A stretch of 64,000 bases of DNA from DATJGR01 sp963780795 (GCA_963780795.1 CAWADH010000007.1:22904-86903); one strand, 5' to 3'; positions 15,190 to 24,181 are shown, counted from the stretch's first letter. Made by a program: numbers and translations. The notes: generated by a model not told the origin, from the letters alone.

Positions 15190-16020
15190 CTACGACGTAA
15201 TGCGCAGCGGGATCAACGACGCTACGGCTGCGTCGCGACGCAGCCCCTCGAAATCGAACAGCTTCGGATCGGCCATCTGGGAGGGGCTGATGTTGGCGAT
15301 GCTGCGCGCGATGTTCTCGACTCGGCCGGGCTCTGCCTTGTCCCATCGCGTGAGCATGTCTTTGATGATGCGGCGCTGCAGGTTCTCCTGCGATCCGCAC
15401 AGGTTGCACGGGATGATCGGGTACGCGCGGTGTTCAGCCCACCGCGCGATGTCGGATTCGCGGCAGTAGTACAGCGGTCGTATCAGGATGTTGCGGCCGT
15501 CGTCGCTCTTCAGTTTCGGCGGCATCGCTTTGAGTCGCCCCCCGAAGAACATGTTCAGGAACAGCGTTTCGACGACGTCGTCCAGATGGTGACCCAGCGC
15601 CACTTTCGTGGCGCCGATTTCCGAGGCGAAGCCGTACAGCAGACCGCGACGCAACCGCGAGCAGACGGGGCAGTACGTTTTGCCTTCCGGTGTGAGCCGC
15701 TGGACGATGCTGTACGTGTCGCGTTCGAGAATGTGGTACGGCACGCCGAGCGCATCGAGATAGCGTGGCAGCACGTCTTCGGGAAAACCGGGCTGCTTCT
15801 GATCGAGATTCACCGCGACCAGCTCGAAGTCGATCGGTGCCGCGCGCTTCAGGCTGAGCAGAATGTCGAGCAGCGTGTACGAATCCTTGCCGCCCGAGAG
15901 GCACACCATCACGCGGTCGCCGTCTTCGATCAGGCCGTAGTCGCCGATCGCGCGGCCGACATCGCGCCGCAGGCGTTTGCCGAGCTTGTTGATGTCGTAA
16001 CGGTGTTTGCGGTCGTCCAT
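15190..16020 (-). CDS. ttcA: tRNA 2-thiocytidine(32) synthetase TtcA
   Basis: TtcA thiolates C32 of certain tRNAs, using ATP and an iron-sulfur cluster. The 276-residue product has the PP-loop SGGKDS at residues 42-47, the CPVC pair at 117-120, and the later conserved cysteine in PCNLCGSQ (205-208), as expected for cluster ligands. The order GHHLDDVVETLFLNMF and RPLYYCRE is typical of the family. Length and start (ATG at 16020) agree with known TtcA. It converges with the hybrid kinase gene, 75 nt apart, and lies downstream of a palindromic repeat. Confidence 0.96.
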   Translation of the reverse strand: MDDRKHRYDINKLGKRLRRDVGRAIGDYGLIEDGDRVMVCLSGGKDSYTLLDILLSLKRAAPIDFELVAVNLDQKQPGFPEDVLPRYLDALGVPYHILERDTYSIVQRLTPEGKTYCPVCSRLRRGLLYGFASEIGATKVALGHHLDDVVETLFLNMFFGGRLKAMPPKLKSDDGRNILIRPLYYCRESDIARWAEHRAYPIIPCNLCGSQENLQRRIIKDMLTRWDKAEPGRVENIARSIANISPSQMADPKLFDFEGLRRDAAVASLIPLRITS

Positions 16021-16081
16021 CGCCGGGTGCCGCGGAAAAGCGGCGATTCTGCGTCAAACTCGCCGCGAGCGAAACCGCCGG

Positions 16082-16120
16082 ATAAGTCACCGACGGTGCC
16101 TGGCACCGTCGGTGACTTAT
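16082..16120. repeat. palindromic repeat with GGTGCCTGGCACC core, copy 1
   Basis: Perfect 19-bp arms (16082-16100 and 16102-16120) flank a single T; the ends are ATAAGTCACC/GGTGACTTAT. Related copies lie at 23237-23278 and 63707-63751. The right arm contains the TAA stop codon (16117-16119 on the minus strand) of the GGDEF-EAL gene. The form suggests a dispersed REP-like or MITE-like element. Confidence 0.85.
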
Positions 16121-18390
16121 TCGCCGAAGGCGCGCGCGAATGCGGCGAAGTCGGCTGCGGGCAGCGGTTTGGAGAACAGATAGCCCTGGATCAGATTGCA
16201 GCCCGCCTGCTGGAGGCAGCGCAGTTGCGCGTCGCTCTCTACGCCTTCGGCAACCACGTCGACGCCGAGAATGCGCCCCATCGACACGATCGAGGCGACC
16301 AGCCCGAGATCGGTGTTGCTGCGCTCGAGGTCGTTGATGAACGAGCGATCGACTTTCAGCACGTCGAAGTGGAAGCGGCGCAGGTAGCTGAGCGACGAGA
16401 AGCCGGTTCCGAAATCGTCGAGCGCCACGCGCACCCCGAGACCGCGCAGTTCCGTCAGGAACGCGAGCACCGCTTCGTGATCCGCCATCAGCACGCTTTC
16501 TGTGATTTCGACCGCCATCCGCTCCGCAGGACCGGCGCGAACGCGTTCGATCAGACCGAGCATGTCGTTCGCGTGCTGCAACTGCCGGCCGCTGACGTTC
16601 ATCGATACGCGCAGCTGTGCTAGCGATTCGTCGCTCCAGCGTTGCAGTTGCGCGCCCACTTCCTCGACGAGCCAACAGCCCATTTCGACAATGAGGCCGG
16701 TGTCTTCTGCAATCGGAATGAACTCGCCGGGCGGCACGAGGCCGCGCTCCGGATGCATCCAGCGCATCAGCGCCTCGGCGCCAACGACCTTCATCGAACG
16801 CAAGTCGACGATCGGCTGATAGTGCAGCACCAGTTGCCGCTCGCGCACCGCCCGCCGCAACTCGGTCTCCAGCAGCAGGCGCTTCTCAGCCCGCACGTTC
16901 ATGTCCGCTTCGTAGAACACGATCGCGTTGCCGCCGAGCTCCTTCGAGCGTGCCATCGCGGTATTGGAGCGCTGCATCACCGAACCGGAATCGGTGCCGT
17001 CCTGTGGATACAACGCGATGCCGACGCTCGCGGTCACGACGATTTCGTGTCCGTCCAGGCGAAACGGTTGCGCGAGGCTCGTCTGGATCGAGCGCGCCAT
17101 GCGCTCGGCTTCTGCATAGTCCGAAAGGTCCGGCAGCATCACGGCGAACTCGTCACTGCCGAGCCTCGCGACGGTGTCGCTCTCGCGCGCAGCCATCGCT
17201 ATGCGCATCGCCGCTTCGATCAGCAACCGGTCGCCGAGCTTCGGACCAATGGAATCGTTGACCATCTTGAATCGATCGACGTCGATGCTGAGCAGCGCGC
17301 CCGGTTCGACCCGGTTACGGCGCGGCACCAGCACGCGCGTGAGTCGCTCCAGCAGCAGTGTCCGGTTAGGCAGCTTCGTCAACGTGTCGTGTTGCGCCTG
17401 CCAGTTGATCAGCCGCTCAGCGTCCTTGTTGGCGGACAGATCCATCGACACGGTCAGATATCCGCAGCCGACGCCGCTGTCGTCGTCGATGCGTACGCGG
17501 GTCACCTTCTCCGCATACGCCTCGCCGGTCTTGCGACGTTGCCAGATTTCGCCGGCCCATTTTCCGGATTGCGCGAGGTCGCGGCGCATGGCGTCGAAGA
17601 ACCGGTCGTCCTGCTCGCCCGACCCGTTGAAACCCAGTTGCCGGCCCACCGCCTCGTGCACGTCGTAACCGGTCACGCGGCAGAACGCCGGATTCACGGC
17701 GAGGATGCGTTCGCTCTCGTCGGCGATCGACACCGCCTCGGGCGAAACGTCGAACAGCAGTTGGCCGAGCCGCTCGCGGCCGAGCACCGAAATCACGCCG
17801 CGCTGCGACCGGCGCGCGCGGACGCGGAACGCCATCGCGATGGCGCCCGCGAGCAGCGCAATGAACATCAGATTGATGCGCAGACTCGTTTGCGCCGCGG
17901 TCGACGCGGTGACACTGCTGCGCGCAATCAGCTGCAATTGCAGCGCGCGCAGCTCGTTCAGCGCGGCGCGATGCACGACCGGATCGTAAGTACCGAGCCG
18001 CAACGCGTCTTCGAGGTGCTGCATCGCGACCGACAACGGGCGCGCGTCGACACCATCGAGCCGTTCTATGCGCGGCAATTCGCGCCGCAACGCGAGCACG
18101 AGATCGCGCGCGCGATCTTCATCGTACGTTCCGACCGGCCGCAGGGCTTCGGTGAGGCTCTCCACGACGTTACCGGCGATCGCGCGGTCGCGTTCGAGGC
18201 CGAGCGTCGGCGAGAAAATCCAGGCGTACCAGGCCCACAGCAACGCCGCTGTCAGCACGCCGACCGACAGCAGTCCGCCGGGCGGCGCGAAGAGGCCCGA
18301 TCGCGCAATCACGCGCTGAGGCATTCCGGACAACCGCATTGGAAGTGACAGATATAAAGCTAGTTCACGGTTCCCGGCCCCGCAAACCAC
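16117..18390 (-). CDS. membrane PAS-GGDEF-EAL cyclic-di-GMP signalling protein, 757 aa
   Basis: Likely a c-di-GMP phosphodiesterase. An N-terminal membrane segment (LLSVGVLTAALLWAWYAWIF), a periplasmic stretch and a second membrane segment (INLMFIALLAGAIAMAF) precede a PAS domain (about 215-330), a GGDEF domain with the variant signature GSDEF at 411-415, and an EAL domain with intact EAL at 539-541 and later DDFGTGFSSL. The EAL half looks active; the altered GGDEF may be regulatory or weakly active. The GTG start at 18390 lies 15 nt after the ybbP stop, so the genes may be co-transcribed; internal ATG starts (MRLSG, MPQRV) are possible. The stop codon lies inside a palindromic repeat, so the C-terminus ...FARAFGE may have been trimmed by its insertion. 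Confidence 0.9.
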   Translation of the reverse strand: MVCGAGNRELALYLSLPMRLSGMPQRVIARSGLFAPPGGLLSVGVLTAALLWAWYAWIFSPTLGLERDRAIAGNVVESLTEALRPVGTYDEDRARDLVLALRRELPRIERLDGVDARPLSVAMQHLEDALRLGTYDPVVHRAALNELRALQLQLIARSSVTASTAAQTSLRINLMFIALLAGAIAMAFRVRARRSQRGVISVLGRERLGQLLFDVSPEAVSIADESERILAVNPAFCRVTGYDVHEAVGRQLGFNGSGEQDDRFFDAMRRDLAQSGKWAGEIWQRRKTGEAYAEKVTRVRIDDDSGVGCGYLTVSMDLSANKDAERLINWQAQHDTLTKLPNRTLLLERLTRVLVPRRNRVEPGALLSIDVDRFKMVNDSIGPKLGDRLLIEAAMRIAMAARESDTVARLGSDEFAVMLPDLSDYAEAERMARSIQTSLAQPFRLDGHEIVVTASVGIALYPQDGTDSGSVMQRSNTAMARSKELGGNAIVFYEADMNVRAEKRLLLETELRRAVRERQLVLHYQPIVDLRSMKVVGAEALMRWMHPERGLVPPGEFIPIAEDTGLIVEMGCWLVEEVGAQLQRWSDESLAQLRVSMNVSGRQLQHANDMLGLIERVRAGPAERMAVEITESVLMADHEAVLAFLTELRGLGVRVALDDFGTGFSSLSYLRRFHFDVLKVDRSFINDLERSNTDLGLVASIVSMGRILGVDVVAEGVESDAQLRCLQQAGCNLIQGYLFSKPLPAADFAAFARAFGE

Positions 18391-18405
18391 GCTCCGGAAT
18401 AGTTG

Positions 18406-20928
18406 TTATCCGAGTTCGCGCAGAACCATGACCGGTGGCGACGCGACCAGCGCGCGCGTGCCGAAGAGACCGATGCCGCAGACGACCGCCGCGCCGAGAA
18501 CGGGACCTGCGAACCACACCCACGGGTGCAATTGCGGCGACAACTCGAAGATCTGCTTGTCGAGCACGAACACCGTCACTTCGGCGCCGAACGCGGCGAT
18601 CAGTCCGGCAAACGCGCCGAGCAGCGCGAACTCCGCAGCGAGCGCGCCGCGTACCAGGCGTCGCGACGCCCCGAGCGCGCGCAGCAGCGCATGCTCACGC
18701 AGGCGTTCTTCGCCGCTCGCCTGAATGCTGGCGATCAGCACGAGGCAGCCGGCCACCAGCACCAGTGCCAGCACCAGCTGAACGGCCTGCGTCACGCGCC
18801 CGACGATCGATTGGATCTGCGCGATCACCTTGTCCACTTCGATCACCGTCACCGTCGGGAACGCGGCCAGCAGACGGTTCAGGAATGCCTTGTCCCGCGG
18901 CGCCAGATAGAAGCTGGTCATATAGGTGGCGGGCACGTCGCGAAGCGCGCCGGGGGAAAACAGGATGAAGAAGTTCGGCGCCATGCTGTCCCATTCGACG
19001 CGACGGATGCTGGCGACCCGCGCATCGACCGGCAGCCCGCCGATATCGAACGAGATGACGTCGCCCACCCTGATGCCGGCCGACGCCGCGTAGGCTTCCT
19101 CGAGCGACACGGCCGGCTCGTCAGGCCGTTCGCTCCACCACGTTCCCGCCTCTATTCGATTGTTGGCGGGCAGCACCGCGGTCCAACTGAGATTCCGCTC
19201 GGCATCGAGATTCGGATCGGACGATGCCGCCGCGCGCCGCGCTTCTTCCCACTGTGTGGTATCGACCCCGTTCACTGCCACGATGCGCCCGCGCGTCATC
19301 GGATACAGCTCGCCCATCTGGTCGACGTGTCCGCGCACCATCGCTTCGAGTGGCTCCACCTGGTCCGGCGCTAGGTTCATGAGGAAGTGATTCGGCGCGT
19401 GCTCGGGCAACTGCGTCTGCCATTCGGAGAGCAACGCGGTGCGCAGCAGCACCATGATCAGCAGCAGCATGATCGCGAGACCGAAGATGAGGATCTGCGC
19501 CACGCTCTCACCCCGGCGCCGTGCGAGACCCGCCAGCGCGAGCCGCCAACCGCTGCCGGCCTGCATGCCGAGCTTCCGCCCGGCGCGCAGCAACACATAC
19601 GCCAATGCGCCGAACACGATGGAGACGCCGCTGATGCCGGCCACCGTCCACAACGTCAGCCGCCAGCTGCTCGTGTACCACAGCAACAGGCCGAGCGTGC
19701 CGATCACCGCGAATGCGTACGTCAATCCGCGCGATACGCCCGCGACATCGAGGTCGCGGCGGATCACGCGCATCGGCGAAATCGACTTCAGTCCCATCAG
19801 CGGCGGCAATGCGAACGCAGTGAGACATACGAAGCCGCTCACTGCGCCGAATATCAGCGGCCTCACACCCGGCATCGGCAACTGCAGCGGCATGTAGGCC
19901 GAAAGCGCCGCCACGATCATCAGATGCAACGCGCCGCCGGCCACCAGACCGGCGGCCGCCGCTATACCGCCGACCGCACCGAGCAGCGCGAGATAACCCC
20001 ACTGAATTTCGGATGGCGTCGCACCGAGCGTTTTCAGTATCGCGACGTGATCGTAGTGACGCCGCGCGTAACGATGCGCGGCGAGTGCGACCGCAACGCC
20101 GGCGAGCAGCACTGCCAGCAACCCGCCGAGCAACAGGAACGCCTGCGCGCGATCCAGTGCTGCGCCGATGGACGGCGTGCTCTCGCGAATGCCCATCCAG
20201 CGATACGTGGCGCCGAGTTTCGAAATCAGTTCCGCATGCAACTGATCGAGCGCATCGGTGGCACCGGCAAGCAGCAGCCGATAAGAGATGCGGCTCCCCG
20301 GCTTGACGACATCGGTGCGCGGCACGTCGTCCAAGCGCATTAGCAGCCGTGGGCCGAAGTCGAAGAAACTGCCGCCGCGATCGGGCTCGTCGCTCAGCAC
20401 GCGACCGACCCGCAGCGCCGCGTCGCCGACGTTGATGACGTCGCCGACCGCAACGCCGAGCGCCGGAAACAACCGCGAGTCGAGCCACACCTCACCTGGC
20501 GGCGGCAGTTCGCCGAAGACCACCACACCGGCACCGAACGGCGTTTGCGCGAGCCGGAGCACACCGCGCAACGGGTATCCGTCGCTCACCGCCTTCACCG
20601 ACACGAGCTGATTGCGCTCGCCTGCGAACACCATCGACGGAAACGTCATCGTGCGCGCCGTTGCGAGGCCGTGCTGGCGGGCCGCCGCCTCGAACGCGTC
20701 CGGAATGGCGCGCGACGATGCGATCACACGGTCGGCGGCGAGATACGTCGCCGATTCGGACAGCAGCGCGCCGGACAATCGATCGACGAACAGGCTGATT
20801 CCTGTAACCGTGCCGACCGCAAGCAGCACCGCCGCCACCAGCAACCGCAGTTCGCCGGCGCGCCATTCGCGCAAGAGAAACCGCACTACCAGCTGAACCC
20901 GACGCTGCGGACTGCGCATCGCCTTCAC
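18406..20928 (-). CDS. ybbP: YbbP-type ABC transporter permease, 840 aa
   Basis: Large FtsX-superfamily permease of the YbbAP exporter. It has an N-terminal membrane helix (LRLLVAAVLLAVGTVTGISL), two extracytoplasmic domains and two FtsX-type blocks of membrane helices, near 260-430 and the last 120 residues (LVLALVLVAGCLVLIASIQA), the usual arrangement for YbbP of about 800 residues. The start ATG overlaps the ybbA stop (ATGA), so the two are translationally coupled. The divergent tesA gene completes the tesA-ybbA-ybbP arrangement known from enterobacteria. The substrate is not established. Confidence 0.9.
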   Translation of the reverse strand: MKAMRSPQRRVQLVVRFLLREWRAGELRLLVAAVLLAVGTVTGISLFVDRLSGALLSESATYLAADRVIASSRAIPDAFEAAARQHGLATARTMTFPSMVFAGERNQLVSVKAVSDGYPLRGVLRLAQTPFGAGVVVFGELPPPGEVWLDSRLFPALGVAVGDVINVGDAALRVGRVLSDEPDRGGSFFDFGPRLLMRLDDVPRTDVVKPGSRISYRLLLAGATDALDQLHAELISKLGATYRWMGIRESTPSIGAALDRAQAFLLLGGLLAVLLAGVAVALAAHRYARRHYDHVAILKTLGATPSEIQWGYLALLGAVGGIAAAAGLVAGGALHLMIVAALSAYMPLQLPMPGVRPLIFGAVSGFVCLTAFALPPLMGLKSISPMRVIRRDLDVAGVSRGLTYAFAVIGTLGLLLWYTSSWRLTLWTVAGISGVSIVFGALAYVLLRAGRKLGMQAGSGWRLALAGLARRRGESVAQILIFGLAIMLLLIMVLLRTALLSEWQTQLPEHAPNHFLMNLAPDQVEPLEAMVRGHVDQMGELYPMTRGRIVAVNGVDTTQWEEARRAAASSDPNLDAERNLSWTAVLPANNRIEAGTWWSERPDEPAVSLEEAYAASAGIRVGDVISFDIGGLPVDARVASIRRVEWDSMAPNFFILFSPGALRDVPATYMTSFYLAPRDKAFLNRLLAAFPTVTVIEVDKVIAQIQSIVGRVTQAVQLVLALVLVAGCLVLIASIQASGEERLREHALLRALGASRRLVRGALAAEFALLGAFAGLIAAFGAEVTVFVLDKQIFELSPQLHPWVWFAGPVLGAAVVCGIGLFGTRALVASPPVMVLRELG

Positions 20929-21623
20929 GCAGCCGAAGCGCGATCCGTCACGACGTGGCCGCCGTCGAGCTCGATCACGCGGTCACACCGATCGGCGAGC
21001 CGCGCATCGTGCGTGACGAGCACCAGCGTCGTGCCGTATGCGTCGTTCAACCCGAACAGCAGATCGATGACGCGAGCGCCGGTGACGGTATCGAGGTTGC
21101 CGGTGGGCTCGTCTGCAAACAGCACCTTCGGGCGCGACGCAAACGCGCGCGCGATAGCGACGCGTTGCTGCTCGCCGCCGGAGAGCTGGCGCGGATAGTG
21201 ACTCGACCGCTCCGCTAGACCCACCTTTGCCAACAGTTCCATCGCGTCGCGCTGCGGATCCGGATCGCCCCTCAACTCACCCGGCAGCATGACGTTTTCG
21301 AGCGCGGTAAGGCTGCCCAGCAGTTGGAACGACTGGAATACGAAACCGACCAGCGCGCCGCGCACGCGCGCGCGCTGCTCTTCCGTGAGCTGCGTCAGCT
21401 CGTTGCCGTCGAGCGTGACCGTGCCGGCGGTAGGCGTATCGAGCCCTGCGAGAATGCCGAGCAGCGTGGTCTTGCCGGAGCCGGATGCGCCTACGACCGC
21501 AACGCTCTCCCCCGCGTTGATTTCGAGGTCTACCGCCGCCAAGATCACCAGCTCTTCGGCAGCGCCGTCATTGATCGGAACGACCTTCGTAATGCGACGC
21601 GCAACCAGAACGGGATTTGTCAT
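20925..21623 (-). CDS. ybbA: YbbA-type ABC transporter ATP-binding protein
   Basis: ATPase partner of the YbbP permease, 232 residues from ATG 21623 (MTNPVLVARRITK). Visible motifs: Walker A GASGSGKT at 45-52, Q-loop in GFVFQSFQLL, signature LSGGEQQRVAIARA, Walker B VLFADEPTGNLD, and the switch His in LVTHDARLAD. It belongs to the LolD/MacB ATPase group. AAGGCCTTC precedes the start. The start codon overlaps that of the divergent tesA by two bases (CATG), so promoters for each must lie within or beyond the other gene. Confidence 0.92.
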   Translation of the reverse strand: MTNPVLVARRITKVVPINDGAAEELVILAAVDLEINAGESVAVVGASGSGKTTLLGILAGLDTPTAGTVTLDGNELTQLTEEQRARVRGALVGFVFQSFQLLGSLTALENVMLPGELRGDPDPQRDAMELLAKVGLAERSSHYPRQLSGGEQQRVAIARAFASRPKVLFADEPTGNLDTVTGARVIDLLFGLNDAYGTTLVLVTHDARLADRCDRVIELDGGHVVTDRASAA

Positions 21624-22227
21624 GAAGGCCTTGCTACTGCTCGCGGTCTCAGCGGCCCTGGCCGCGCAGACCCCGATGGAGGCCAAGACCATATTGGTGA
21701 TCGGCGACAGTATCAGCGCCGGATATGGTATTCAACGCAACCAGGGTTGGGTCGCGCTGCTGGAATCGCGCGTGGCCGCGCTGCAACCGCCGCACAAGGT
21801 GGTGAACGCGAGCATCAGCGGCGACACCACCGGCGGGGCGCTCGCGCGATTGCCGCGCACGCTGGAAATTCACAAGCCGGACGTCGTGATCATCGAACTC
21901 GGCGGCAACGATGCGCTTCGCGGTTATCCGGTGGAACGGATCGAAAGCAACCTCGATGCAATGACAGGGCTCGCGAAAGACGCCGGCGCGTCGGTCGTCG
22001 TGGTCGGCATGGAGATCCCACCGAACTACGGCGCCCGTTACACACGGGCTTTCCACGCGATTTATGCCGATGTTGCGAAACGCACCGGCGCAGCGCTGGT
22101 GCCGTTTCTGCTCGACGGCGTTGCAACGGACGATGCATTGATGCAGGCCGACGGGATTCACCCGACGGCTGCGGCTCAAGAGCGCCTGCTCGACAACGTC
22201 TGGCCGGCGCTGAAGTCGCTGTTGTGA
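21622..22227 (+). CDS. tesA: TesA-like SGNH esterase/thioesterase (acyl-CoA thioesterase I / lysophospholipase L1)
   Basis: Periplasmic GDSL/SGNH hydrolase acting on acyl thioesters and esters. The 201-residue product has a signal peptide (MKALLLLAVSAALAAQ). The four family blocks are: GDSISAGYG with Ser30, the block II glycine in NASISGDTTGG, GGND at 94-97, and DGIHP with Asp177 and His180. The start at 21622 is chosen because it begins the signal peptide and follows ACGGGA. The frame is open further upstream, but there it runs antisense through ybbA. Confidence 0.93.
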   Translation: MKALLLLAVSAALAAQTPMEAKTILVIGDSISAGYGIQRNQGWVALLESRVAALQPPHKVVNASISGDTTGGALARLPRTLEIHKPDVVIIELGGNDALRGYPVERIESNLDAMTGLAKDAGASVVVVGMEIPPNYGARYTRAFHAIYADVAKRTGAALVPFLLDGVATDDALMQADGIHPTAAAQERLLDNVWPALKSLL

Positions 22228-22246
22228 TTCAGTCGCATTAACTACA

Positions 22247-22951
22247 ATGCCGCCCTTGCCCGTAGGACCCGAGGCTCGCGTGGACTCCGCCAACGCACCG
22301 AAAACGAAGACCGATACCAAATACAACCTGATTCTGTCCGCGCTCGAGCTGTTCGCCGAGAACGGCATCGATGCGGTATCGATGCGCACGATCAACAACG
22401 CAGCCGGCACGCGCAACGCATCCGCGGTGCATTACCACTTTGGCAGCAAGATCGGGATCATCGAAGCGATCATCGCGTTCATCCGCGAAGAACTCGATGC
22501 GTCGCGCCTCGACGCGCTGACGGCATTGGAGCGTCGCGTGCGCAGCGGCGAACGTCCCGGCTGCCGCGAAATCATGTGGGCCGCGTTCGCGCCCTACTAC
22601 CGGCTGCACAACACGCCCGAATACGGCAAGCACGCGTTGCGGTTCCTCGCGCGTCTGCAGATCGACATGAGCCCCGAAGTGCGCGACATCCTCAACCGCG
22701 ACACGCAACGCATCGCACACCGTTTCGACGCGCTGCTTGCGCGCGCGCTCCCCGACCTCCCCGACAACATCCGTCGCATGCGCTACATCTATTTCTGGAC
22801 ACTCACCGTTCAGATGTTCGCGGGCTCGGGTCAGCTCGACTCGACCATCTTCGGCGACCTGCGCACGTGCGTAGACGAAGAGGCGCTGCAGCGGTGTTTC
22901 GATTATCTCGTTGGCGGTATCGAAGGACCCGTTACCGTTCGACCTGCCTGA
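22247..22951 (+). CDS. TetR-family transcriptional regulator
   Basis: The N-terminal helix-turn-helix is clear (KYNLILSALELFAENGIDAV, SMRTINNAAGTRNASAVHYH, FGSKIGIIEAII); the C-terminal ligand domain is unspecific. 234 residues from ATG 22247; a GTG start at 22280 preceded by GAGG would remove eleven residues and is equally possible. It follows tesA by 19 nt on the same strand, so it may be co-transcribed. The ligand and targets are unknown. Confidence 0.88.
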   Translation: MPPLPVGPEARVDSANAPKTKTDTKYNLILSALELFAENGIDAVSMRTINNAAGTRNASAVHYHFGSKIGIIEAIIAFIREELDASRLDALTALERRVRSGERPGCREIMWAAFAPYYRLHNTPEYGKHALRFLARLQIDMSPEVRDILNRDTQRIAHRFDALLARALPDLPDNIRRMRYIYFWTLTVQMFAGSGQLDSTIFGDLRTCVDEEALQRCFDYLVGGIEGPVTVRPA

Positions 22952-23022
22952 GCTTCTGAGCGTCGAACCGCGTTTGGTGGAGGGAGCTTCGGTTCGGCGT
23001 GGTGGACCGGAGCTCTGAACGC

Positions 23023-23133
23023 GGCGGAGGTGTGTGTGTGCTGCGTCGGGCACGCTCGAGCCGTTTATGGTCGCTTTGGCCGGGGCCATCCATGGCCCCG
23101 GATAGCCCTCCGCAACACACACGCACCTCCGCC
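23023..23133. repeat. compound inverted repeat (23-bp arms, inner 9-bp hairpin)
   Basis: The outer arms 23023-23045 and 23111-23133 (GGCGGAGGTG... and ...CACCTCCGCC) pair over 23 positions with two mismatches. Between them lies a perfect inner hairpin CGGGGCCAT-CC-ATGGCCCCG at 23081-23100. The nested form, about 110 bp, is compatible with a small non-autonomous mobile element. Confidence 0.6.
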
Positions 23134-23194
23134 TCGGGTCATGTCTCCATCGACAGACTTGGGAATGATTGAACGCGCGCGCGTTCATCTCACC

Positions 23195-23278
23195 AACAAG
23201 TCAACGGACGGTACCAGGCACCCGCTTTTGCACTTCGAATAAGTCACCGCGGTGCCTGGCACCGGCGGTGACTTATTC
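23195..23278. repeat. palindromic repeat with GGTGCCTGGCACC core, copy 2 plus a degenerate half
   Basis: Arms 23237-23256 and 23258-23278 (GAATAAGTCACC.../...GGTGACTTATTC) match copy 1 at 16082-16120, apart from one extra G in the right arm. About 15 nt upstream, 23195-23223 holds a weaker version (AAGTCAACGG then GGTACCAGGCACC). Confidence 0.8.
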
Positions 23279-23320
23279 GATGCTATCGGCGATCGGAGGC
23301 GCGACGTGGGATGTGGGAAC

Positions 23321-23384
23321 GGCGACGGGTGATCGGTGCGGAGGCGCATCACACGCCGGGCCGGAGCACCGATCACCCGTCGCC
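23321..23384. repeat. perfect 19-bp inverted repeat with 26-nt loop
   Basis: The arm at 23321-23339 (GGCGACGGGTGATCGGTGC) and its exact complement at 23366-23384 flank a GC-rich 26-nt loop, 27 nt beyond the end of the SDR gene. No T-run follows on either side, but a stem this stable between convergent genes may stop transcription or stabilise transcript ends. Confidence 0.7.
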
Positions 23385-23410
23385 CCCCCGGTCGAACCGC
23401 GGCTACGCGG

Positions 23411-24181
23411 CTATAGAGAACTAACCGTGTGTCCGCCGTCGACCACCACGATCGACCCCGTCATGTACCGCGATGCATCGGACGCGAGGAGTAACAGCGG
23501 TCCGTCGAGGTCGGTGAATTCGCCGAGCCGGCGTTGCGGAATGCGCTTGATGAATTCCGGTGCGATGTCGCTGTCGAGCAGCGCTTTGCTGACGTTCGTG
23601 TAGATGTAGCCGGGCGCGAGTGCGTTCACGCGGACGTTGTACTTGGCGCCTTCGAGCGCCATCACACGCGTGGCCTGATTCACGCCGGCCTTCGAGACGG
23701 CGTACGGGAAGATGCCCTTGGTGGTGCGTTCGCTCGTGATCGAACTGATGTTGACCACGACGGCGCCGGGTTGCTTGTGCTTCGCGACGCGACGGGTCAG
23801 TTCGCGCGTCATCCACCACAGGCCCCTGAGGTTCGTGTCGATCACCGTGTCCCAACTTTCGTCGTCGAGCGTGACGAAGGTGTGCGCGCCGGCTTCGACA
23901 CCGGCGTTGTTGACGAGGATGTCGACGGGGCCGAAATGCTTCTCCGCGGCGTCGAAGAACGCGGTCACGCTCTGCAGATCGGACACGTCGAGGGGCGCGG
24001 CGTATGCCTCGCCGCCCGCGGCGAGGATTTCGGCAACGCGCTCGTCGAGTTTCGACACGGTTCGTGCGCCGAGCACCACTCTGGCACCCGCGGCGGCCAG
24101 GGTGCCGGCCATGTGGCGGCCGATTCCGGTCGATGCGCCGGACAGCGCAGCCACCTTTCCACGCAGCGAAAACAAATCCAT
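23411..24181 (-). CDS. short-chain dehydrogenase/reductase (SDR)
   Basis: NAD(P)-dependent oxidoreductase of the classical SDR type, 256 residues. It has the dinucleotide motif GASTGIG at 15-21, NNAG in ILVNNAGVEAG, the catalytic Ser in NISSITS and Tyr-Lys in FPYAVSKAG. The start at 24181 (MDLFSLRGKVAAL) has CCGGAG upstream and overlaps the trhO stop (TGATG). The substrate cannot be told. It is the last gene of the PP2C-bolA-trhO-SDR run. Confidence 0.9.
   Translation of the reverse strand: MDLFSLRGKVAALSGASTGIGRHMAGTLAAAGARVVLGARTVSKLDERVAEILAAGGEAYAAPLDVSDLQSVTAFFDAAEKHFGPVDILVNNAGVEAGAHTFVTLDDESWDTVIDTNLRGLWWMTRELTRRVAKHKQPGAVVVNISSITSERTTKGIFPYAVSKAGVNQATRVMALEGAKYNVRVNALAPGYIYTNVSKALLDSDIAPEFIKRIPQRRLGEFTDLDGPLLLLASDASRYMTGSIVVVDGGHTVSSL

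Larger units (their letters stand above)
22952..23410. other. hairpin-rich convergent intergenic region, no gene
   Basis: This 459-nt gap separates two convergent genes and has no plausible coding frame. It holds a compound stem with an inner hairpin (23023-23133), a degenerate half of the GGTGCCTGGCACC palindrome (about 23195-23223), an almost complete copy (23237-23278), and a perfect 19-bp stem (23321-23384). It looks like a landing site for repeated small elements. Confidence 0.7.
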
